Positions 1 through 4,194 of a stretch of 10,880 nucleotides of DNA are shown piece after piece. Location of the stretch: the NCBI GenBank assembly GCA_041583135.1, contig JBFHGJ010000156.1, positions 1 to 10,880 on the forward strand, in the 5' to 3' direction. The position numbers and the translations under genes are program-made. Positions within the stretch are counted from its first letter, which is position 1; each line of letters opens with the position of its first letter. The notes under the pieces were generated by a model that had not been told where the DNA came from, made no database searches, and saw only the letters and a list, made by a program, of their open reading frames with translations. Source of the stretch: JABSOG01 sp041583135 (GTDB taxonomy: Bacteria; Pseudomonadota; Gammaproteobacteria; Enterobacterales; Alteromonadaceae).

Positions 1-2
1 AT

Positions 3-62
3 GATGCTACCTTGATGTTTTTTGGTGAATTGATTGAACATTTGGAGAATTATTATCCATAA
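3..62 (+). CDS. possible C-terminal tail of a gene cut by the left edge
   Basis: One frame is open from the window edge and ends in TAA at 60-62, reading roughly DATLMFFGELIEHLENYYP. The composition looks protein-like, with an amphipathic Leu/Glu-rich stretch, and there is no nearby start codon with a Shine-Dalgarno site, so it would be the last 19 residues of a gene lying to the left. This is too short to identify, and it could be a chance open frame. Confidence 0.25.
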   Translation, partial: DATLMFFGELIEHLENYYP

Positions 63-239
63 TTTCAATGGTGTTTATTGGTTTTTTGATTAAGGTCGCC
101 AGTGTCATTCAGGATACTGAAGAAGGAAGCCCTACATTGCTCGAAACGTAGCGTTTTCTTACCGCTTTTTCCACGTGCCTTTGTTCAAATGTACATTTGT
201 GCATTGTTGCTTGTATATTTATTATTCGGAGCGTCTATT
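63..239. other. intergenic stretch upstream of the antitoxin remnant
   Basis: I see no convincing gene here on either strand. The only ATG frame (68-151, 27 codons) lacks a Shine-Dalgarno site. The stretch is AT-rich and contains the short inverted pair AGCG/CGCT followed by five T around 151-177, too weak to call a terminator. It also contains the palindrome at 186-199, annotated separately. Confidence 0.4.
186..199. promoter_or_regulatory. perfect 14-bp palindrome, candidate operator of the broken toxin-antitoxin locus
   Basis: CAAATGTACATTTG equals its own reverse complement over 14 bases. It ends 40 bases before the GTG start of the ParD-like antitoxin remnant. Antitoxins of the ribbon-helix-helix class usually repress their own promoter through such palindromes, so this is probably the old autoregulatory operator. 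A possible -10 element (TATATT, 214-219) lies just downstream, but I see no good -35. The palindrome is seen directly; the role is inferred. Confidence 0.4.
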
Positions 240-455
240 GTGAGTAGATTGTCTATTGAATGAACACCGGAGCAGCATATACGGGTTAAAGCGATTGCAG
301 CGATACAAGGCCAGACGATTAAGGATTATGTGCTTGAACGCGTTTTGGCGCCCGTTGAACGCAGCGACTCTGATGAAGAAAAGGCGCTCAAAGAGCTTGA
401 GGCATTTTTGCAGCCTCGCGTAGAAATAACTACATTTTTGCCAATGGCGATGTAG
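240..455 (+). pseudogene. broken ParD-like (ribbon-helix-helix) antitoxin
   Basis: A GTG at 240 follows a GGAG Shine-Dalgarno (228-231) at an 8-base gap and reads VSRLSIE, then an in-frame TGA at 261-263, then TPEQHIRVKAIAAIQGQTIK and DYVLERVL, an acidic linker, and EEKALKELEAFLQPRVE. This matches the usual layout of small ParD-like antitoxins: a short N-terminal beta strand, the helices of a DNA-binding fold with the QGxTIKxYxLER signature, and an acidic helix rich in Leu and Glu. Family members are about 80-90 residues and sit in front of a ParE/RelE-type toxin. Here codon 8 is a stop, the frame diverges from the family after about codon 62 and ends at 453-455 in unrelated residues, and no toxin follows. 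The gene is therefore doubly damaged: a nonsense codon and a lost 3' end. The antitoxin identity is from recognition of the family pattern, not from a search. Confidence 0.6.
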
Positions 456-622
456 ATACCTATATTAACATCTTAGCTAAAAATGGCTTTACTGAAGGTG
501 AAATTAGGCTACCGGCACCACATACCCATAATTACCATGTAGAATTTGATAGTGCAGAAGGCGCTGTAAATAATCACTTTGAGTGGCTATATTTTCCTTT
601 ACAAGAGAGCGATGATCTATAG
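422..622 (+). pseudogene. orphan C-terminal remnant of an unrecognised gene
   Basis: Immediately where the antitoxin frame stops resembling its family, a different frame becomes protein-like and stays open to TAG at 620-622: about 66 residues including NYIFANGDVDTYINILAKNG, an HTHNYH segment and a C-terminal FEWLYFPLQESDDL. No ATG or GTG start with a Shine-Dalgarno is available, and the frame runs backwards into antitoxin sequence, so the N-terminal part of this gene appears to be missing. I do not recognise the family. The simplest reading is a deletion or recombination that joined the 5' part of the antitoxin gene to the 3' part of another gene near 419-431. Confidence 0.4.
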
Positions 623-696
623 CCTCTGTGTTAAGCAAGATGATAGATTAGCGCTCTGTGGAGCTTGGAGTACATTGTAAATGATTTGGAGGACGT

Positions 697-1149
697 ATGG
701 GAAAACATAAAATGATTGAAGTAGCAAATGGCGATGACCTGTCTGGTTGTTGTATTAAGTGTGGGAGCGATAAAGTCGCCCAAGAGCTCGATGTGGTTGT
801 TGAATGGTTACCAGCTTGGGCTAAGTATATCGTTGCGGTTGATTTTTCGCGGCTAATCTACAACAAATTTCGCCAAGAAGGTTTGTTACGAATAGGGCTT
901 TGTGCCAAACATGCTCAATCGCCAATCAAAAAGCGGATAAAAGCTTATGGCAGTCTGTTGGCTGCTGCCGCCAGCATGGGGCTTGGCCTAGCGACTCAAA
1001 CACCATTGCTTATCGTGTTGAGTGTTGCACTGCTATTTGCCTTTTTGGCTTTTATTATGGAAGGCACGCCATTAAGAGCAGTTAAAATTGACGGCGAGCG
1101 AATTTGGTTACCAGCCAAAGTGCACCTAAAAGAGCAGAAAATTGAATAG
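697..1149 (+). CDS. small two-helix membrane protein with putative Cys/His zinc site
   Basis: 150 residues with a strong GGAGG Shine-Dalgarno (688-692) four bases before the ATG. Near the N-terminus is CCIKCG (Cys19-x2-Cys22) and at 69-72 is CxxH in GLCAKH, together a plausible four-ligand zinc site. Two hydrophobic segments follow (about 84-100 and 103-121), a hairpin with a very short loop, then a charged tail ending IWLPAKVHLKEQKIE. The layout (CxxC, a middle part ending in GLCxxH, two transmembrane helices, a short basic C-terminal piece) resembles a group of uncharacterised bacterial membrane proteins; I know no assigned function. The lipoprotein gene starts 57 bases downstream on the same strand, so the two are probably co-transcribed. 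Confidence 0.75.
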   Translation: MGKHKMIEVANGDDLSGCCIKCGSDKVAQELDVVVEWLPAWAKYIVAVDFSRLIYNKFRQEGLLRIGLCAKHAQSPIKKRIKAYGSLLAAAASMGLGLATQTPLLIVLSVALLFAFLAFIMEGTPLRAVKIDGERIWLPAKVHLKEQKIE

Positions 1150-1206
1150 GTTGACTTGGTTTTTTGCAGCTCCAAGTTGCAGCCATTGTATTAAGCAGGA
1201 AAGCGT

Positions 1207-1902
1207 ATGTTTCGTGCCGTTCAGTTTTTAGTATTTTTATGTAGCCTTTCAATGGTGGTTGGCTGTAGTGCTGCATTGCATACTGCATTTGTGTTTATCC
1301 CCACCAAAGAGGGAGCCCAGAGGCAGAAGGTCACCTTAACAGGTGAAATTCTTGCCAAAGACGGCAAGGGCCTTACCGGATGTGTTTTATCATTGGCAAA
1401 AAATAAGCCTTATTCATATCAATTTGGCACTTCAGAGATTGAATCGACAGCACCTTTAAACCATCAATTCGAGTTCTTTTTAAGCGAAGATGGAGTCGAG
1501 GATCGGCAGATATCGGTGTGGTGTATGGGAGAGTTAGCCTTTCGTAATCGCTTTGATTTGCACAATAAACAAAGTGTTGACATCGGTCGTCAAGAGCTGG
1601 ACTGGGTAGCCAATGAAATCGACTTAAAAGGAGAGATTCAAAATGGCGATTCATTTCCATATTGTTTTTGGCGGACGGTTGTGGATGATAACCTAGATAG
1701 AAGACTGGCCCACCATTTCAAACAGAACCGACATATCGAGGCGTTGTTAAGGCTAACCTATCCACCCGACAAACCGATTGAAAAAATTGAGATAGGCATA
1801 TTTTGCGAATCGTCTAACTATGAAACGTTTGAAAAAGTAGTAAAACCGATGCCATATCAAACAGTTGACTTGGGCGCTTTTGTATTGGAAAAAAGGCAAT
1901 GA
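1207..1902 (+). CDS. lipoprotein with two tandem beta-type repeats, function unknown
   Basis: 231 residues; AGGA (1197-1200) precedes the ATG by six bases. Residues 1-20 form a lipoprotein signal peptide with the lipobox VVGC, lipidated Cys20, followed by Ser-Ala, which by the Lol rule favours the outer membrane. The mature part contains two copies of one unit. Copy 1 starts VTLTGEI (42-48) and ends VDIGRQEL (124-131). Copy 2 starts IDLKGEI (138-144) and ends VDLGAFVL (220-227). The repeat period is 96 residues at both edges. Each copy has a pair of cysteines exactly 47 residues apart (Cys59/Cys106 and Cys153/Cys200), suggesting one disulphide per domain. The start of copy 1 (LTGEILAKDGKGLTGCVLSL) recalls carboxypeptidase-regulatory or transthyretin-like beta sandwiches, but that is only an impression. 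It probably forms an operon with the upstream membrane protein. Confidence 0.75.
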   Translation: MFRAVQFLVFLCSLSMVVGCSAALHTAFVFIPTKEGAQRQKVTLTGEILAKDGKGLTGCVLSLAKNKPYSYQFGTSEIESTAPLNHQFEFFLSEDGVEDRQISVWCMGELAFRNRFDLHNKQSVDIGRQELDWVANEIDLKGEIQNGDSFPYCFWRTVVDDNLDRRLAHHFKQNRHIEALLRLTYPPDKPIEKIEIGIFCESSNYETFEKVVKPMPYQTVDLGAFVLEKRQ

Positions 1903-1940
1903 GGCTTTGTGTCGCTGTGGTCAAATGCCGTTTGCCTTTT
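1891..1940 (+). terminator. weak candidate terminator at the end of the lipoprotein gene
   Basis: AAAAGGCAA (1891-1899, overlapping the last codons) can pair with TTGCCTTTT (1932-1940), giving a 9-bp stem with a long loop of 32 bases and a run of four T at the end. The long loop and low GC make it a weak candidate only. Confidence 0.25.
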
Positions 1941-1959
1941 AAAATAAAAGCTTTAGACT
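1932..1959 (+). promoter_or_regulatory. weak sigma-70-like promoter before the methyltransferase gene
   Basis: TTGCCT (1932-1937) and TAGACT (1954-1959) are separated by 16 bases of A/T-rich spacer. Each hexamer matches consensus at four of six positions. It lies about 70 bases before the ATG at 2029. The hexamers are visible; promoter activity is inference. Confidence 0.25.
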
Positions 1960-2028
1960 AGAAGTCCTCTGCGTTTCGTCATTTATCCCTGATACCTGGC
2001 CTAACTTCCACTATCACGGGTTTTACAA

Positions 2029-2679
2029 ATGACTAAGCTTCGACTTAATTACCAAACCATTGAGTTTGGTGATACCGATATACACGTATGTTCTTTGCGC
2101 GACAGGCAGCAGTTTTACGACCCTGAGGGGATGGCTGAAAAGGTAGGGATCAGCTCTGCCTCTTGGCCTATCTTTGGTGTCGTTTGGCCTTCCAGTCTTG
2201 TTTTGGCTCACTTTATGGACGACTACCAAACCGATGGTAAACGAATACTTGAGGTGGGGTGCGGTATTGCTTTGACCAGTTTACTGCTCAATAAGCAAGA
2301 CGTCGATATTACGGCCACCGACCATCATCCTGAAGTACACGGTTTTCTCGATAGAAATACCCAACTCAATGGTGATAGATCTATCGCCTTTAGGCAGCTC
2401 GATTGGTGTGATGTGACCGCGCAACTTGGGCTGTTTGATATCATTATTGGTTCTGATCTGCTCTATGAAGACCAGCACATTGAATTGCTGGCCAACTTTA
2501 TACAAGCACATGCCAAGCCCCAGTGCGAGGTGATTTTGGTAGACCCCGGGCGTGGTCGAAAAAATAAGATCAGTAAACGTATGGCTGGCTTTGGCTATCA
2601 ATGCGATCAACAAAAGCCTGAACATACCGACTACTTAGACAATGTCTTTCAAGGGCATATTTTGACCTTTACCCGATAG
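2029..2679 (+). CDS. class I SAM-dependent methyltransferase, METTL21/family-16-like
   Basis: 216 residues with a Rossmann-type methyltransferase core. Motif I is ILEVGCGIALTSL (73-85) with the EVGCG loop that holds S-adenosylmethionine. Asp98 in TATDHHP is the acidic residue at the end of strand 2 that normally binds the ribose. LDWCD (124-128) marks the motif III region, and DIIIGSDLLYE (137-147) is the strand-4 motif. The N-terminal part contains WPIFGVVWPSSLVLAHFM (46-63), matching the W-P-S-x-x-LA segment in front of motif I in the METTL21/nicotinamide N-methyltransferase-like group of protein lysine methyltransferases. The target may be a protein, but the substrate cannot be read from the sequence. 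The Shine-Dalgarno is poor, and no better in-frame start is visible. Confidence 0.82.
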   Translation: MTKLRLNYQTIEFGDTDIHVCSLRDRQQFYDPEGMAEKVGISSASWPIFGVVWPSSLVLAHFMDDYQTDGKRILEVGCGIALTSLLLNKQDVDITATDHHPEVHGFLDRNTQLNGDRSIAFRQLDWCDVTAQLGLFDIIIGSDLLYEDQHIELLANFIQAHAKPQCEVILVDPGRGRKNKISKRMAGFGYQCDQQKPEHTDYLDNVFQGHILTFTR

Positions 2680-2760
2680 TTGCTTTAGCCACCACGTTAC
2701 GTTAGGCGGTCGCTTGATTTCTGGCGTTATTTGCTGCTAAAACCATGTATATTAAGCGAT

Positions 2761-2764
2761 GAGG
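2761..2764 (+). promoter_or_regulatory. ribosome binding site that sets the start of the Cdd1-like gene
   Basis: GAGG lies six bases before the ATG at 2771. The in-frame ATG at 2759 overlaps this site and has no Shine-Dalgarno of its own, so 2771 is the better start. Confidence 0.6.
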
Positions 2765-2770
2765 CGGCAT

Positions 2771-3064
2771 ATGAATCCTGATAAAGTGGTACGCGAAAAA
2801 ACCAAAAAACTCACCGACCTGCCAAATATAGGCAAGGCGAGTGCGGGCGACCTTAAATTACTCGGCATTGAAAAACCTGACGACCTGTTAGGAAAGGACC
2901 CTTATGACATGTATGAGCAGCTGTGCCGCTTGACTGGCGAAAGGCATGATCCTTGTGTGATTGACGTTTTTATTTCAGTCACGCGATTTGTACAGGGCGA
3001 AGAACCAAAGCCATGGTGGGCATATACGCAAGAGCGCAAAGATACACTAAATAACCTGATGTGA
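2771..3064 (+). CDS. Cdd1-family helix-hairpin-helix protein
   Basis: 97 residues from the ATG at 2771 (an in-frame ATG at 2759 would add four residues). The sequence begins MNPDKVVREK and contains LPNIGKASAGDLKLLGI (17-33), a helix-hairpin-helix of the kind that contacts DNA backbone, then LCRLTGERHDPCVIDVF (51-67) and a C-terminal KPWWAYTQERK (80-90). This order is characteristic of the Cdd1 'pathogenicity locus' family, small proteins sometimes annotated as mitomycin resistance proteins. Length agrees with the family, about 90-100 residues. The molecular role is not established; DNA binding is a reasonable inference from the HhH motif. It is on the same strand as the methyltransferase, 91 bases downstream. 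Confidence 0.85.
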   Translation: MNPDKVVREKTKKLTDLPNIGKASAGDLKLLGIEKPDDLLGKDPYDMYEQLCRLTGERHDPCVIDVFISVTRFVQGEEPKPWWAYTQERKDTLNNLM

Positions 3065-3102
3065 GAGTGTGTGGTTAAGACTGATGTCATTATTACAATG
3101 GT

Positions 3103-3124
3103 GATAAGGTAATTTTATCTTTTT
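3103..3124 (+). terminator. weak hairpin with T-run after the Cdd1-like gene
   Basis: GATAA (3103-3107) pairs with TTATC (3115-3119), followed by five T (3120-3124). The stem is only 5 bp and AT-rich, so termination would be inefficient. It is about 40 bases past the Cdd1-like stop codon. Confidence 0.25.
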
Positions 3125-3149
3125 ACACAGTTTTGGCTAAACTTAGTAT
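3122..3149 (+). promoter_or_regulatory. candidate sigma-70 promoter of the binding-protein/GGDEF-EAL operon
   Basis: TTTACA (3122-3127, five of six consensus bases) and TAGTAT (3144-3149, four of six) are separated by 16 bases. Transcription would start near 3157, leaving a leader of about 90 bases before the ATG at 3249. Inferred from hexamers and spacing only. Confidence 0.35.
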
Positions 3150-3237
3150 GAGCGTTTTTCTTGGTGGCGTCTTCATCGTCATTTGTATGTGAGTCGAAAC
3201 CTGTTGGGTTGTCTATCAACCAGTTTGCTGCGTGGCT

Positions 3238-3241
3238 GGAG
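3238..3241 (+). promoter_or_regulatory. ribosome binding site that sets the start of the binding lipoprotein
   Basis: GGAG lies seven bases before the ATG at 3249. The upstream in-frame ATG at 3183 lacks a clear Shine-Dalgarno, and using it would put 22 extra residues in front of a normal lipoprotein signal peptide. Confidence 0.6.
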
Positions 3242-3248
3242 TGGGTCG

Positions 3249-4190
3249 ATGTTTAGGTTAATATGGTGTTCAATCATTGTTGTATTATTATCCTCCTGTA
3301 TTCCCCAAAAAGTCTCGTATTTGACCGTTGGGGCAAACCTTTGGGTCGGCGATTCTTCGTTATTTTTAGCTCAGCACTCTGAGTTATACGAAAAAAACCA
3401 CATTCGAGTGATGGAAGTTCCCTCTGGTGCCCATGCCGTTAAAGGATTGGCCGATGGTACATTGGACGTTGCCTCGGTGACGTTGGATGAAATGCTGACC
3501 TTGTTGGAGCATCAATATGATCTGCAAGTCATTTGGGTTACCGACGCCTCTATTGGTGCCGATGCGCTATTGGTCAAGCCTCAGATTGCCAGCTTAAATA
3601 ACCTCAAAGGTAAAACAATCAGTTTGGAGGCAACTGCTGTTGGAGCGGTAATGCTCGATGCCGCATTAACTGCGGCTAAGCTGTCGGTTGATGATGTGAT
3701 TGTGCAAAACTGCTCCATTGATGCCTATGTTGAATGTTATGAAAATGCCGATGCGATAGTCATATTTGAACCTCGCAGGAGCAAGCTGATCGCTATGGGG
3801 GCGGTGGAAGTTTTCAACAGCAAACAAATACCCGACAGAATTATCGATGTGCTGGTTGCAAGAAAAGAAGTCATAGAGCAGCAGCCGCAACAATTGAAAA
3901 TTATGCTACAGGGATTGGTGAGCTCAGTTGTAGAACTTAACAGCGCAAAGCCAGACGTTATTGAAAAAGCTGCCAAATCAATGCGGTTAAACGTTGCAGA
4001 TTACCTGCAATCTTTAGAGGGCGTTTATTTAGCAGACAGAGCGTTTAACCGAGATATGCTTGAAGGAAGCAAGCCGAAGCTATTGGCGACTGCCCAATCG
4101 CTGCAAAAGCTCATGATAAAAAATGGCCTGATGGAGAAGGCCGCTAACCTGCAACAGCTTATTAATAGCCAGTTCTTACCGGAGCATTGA
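3249..4190 (+). CDS. periplasmic substrate-binding lipoprotein, NMT1/SsuA-type, probable sensor partner
   Basis: 313 residues from the ATG at 3249. The start MFRLIWCSIIVVLLSSC is a lipoprotein signal with lipobox LSSC, lipidated at Cys17. The mature protein opens with LTVGANLWVGDSSLFLAQ, continues with SGAHAVKGLADGTLDVASVT and has LKGKTISLEATAVGAVML, the segments expected of a type 2 periplasmic binding fold of the NMT1/ThiY/SsuA/TauA class, which binds small sulfonates, pyrimidines or similar ligands. The ligand here cannot be assigned. No permease or ATPase gene is nearby. Instead the gene for a GGDEF-EAL protein starts one base after this stop codon, so this protein most likely presents its ligand state to that enzyme's periplasmic domain, as NspS does for MbaA. 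An earlier ATG at 3183 is possible but less likely. Confidence 0.82.
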   Translation: MFRLIWCSIIVVLLSSCIPQKVSYLTVGANLWVGDSSLFLAQHSELYEKNHIRVMEVPSGAHAVKGLADGTLDVASVTLDEMLTLLEHQYDLQVIWVTDASIGADALLVKPQIASLNNLKGKTISLEATAVGAVMLDAALTAAKLSVDDVIVQNCSIDAYVECYENADAIVIFEPRRSKLIAMGAVEVFNSKQIPDRIIDVLVARKEVIEQQPQQLKIMLQGLVSSVVELNSAKPDVIEKAAKSMRLNVADYLQSLEGVYLADRAFNRDMLEGSKPKLLATAQSLQKLMIKNGLMEKAANLQQLINSQFLPEH

Positions 4191-4194
4191 TTTG
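4181..4194 (+). promoter_or_regulatory. coupled ribosome binding site and TTG start
   Basis: GGAG (4181-4184) lies inside the last codons of the binding-protein gene, seven bases before a TTG at 4192. The stop codon TGA of the upstream gene is 4188-4190, so ribosomes finishing it are placed to restart here. A rare TTG start with tight coupling suggests that the two products are made in a set ratio. Confidence 0.6.

Noticed and set aside
68..151. Short open frame of 27 codons starting at ATG.
   Set aside because: No Shine-Dalgarno, no recognisable content, and it lies in a region of gene debris.
186..199. The TGTACA-centred palindrome as another HutC operator.
   Set aside because: Its arms are CAAATG/CATTTG rather than CTTGTA/TACAAG, and no hut gene is nearby; an antitoxin operator is more likely.
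261..263. In-frame TGA in the antitoxin as a selenocysteine codon.
   Set aside because: It falls at codon 8 of a DNA-binding antitoxin with no redox role, and the 3' end of the gene is also lost; a nonsense mutation is simpler.
1997..2707. GCCTAAC near 1999-2005 and GTTAGGC at 2701-2707 flank the methyltransferase gene like integron attC core sites; GTTAAGC occurs near 629.
   Set aside because: An attC needs both RYYYAAC and GTTRRRY within about 60-150 bases with an internal imperfect palindrome. No such pair is present at either place, and no integrase is seen.
3183..3248. Longer N-terminus of the binding lipoprotein starting at the ATG at 3183.
   Set aside because: It has no clear Shine-Dalgarno and would place 22 residues in front of a normal lipoprotein signal peptide; ATG 3249 has GGAG at the right distance.
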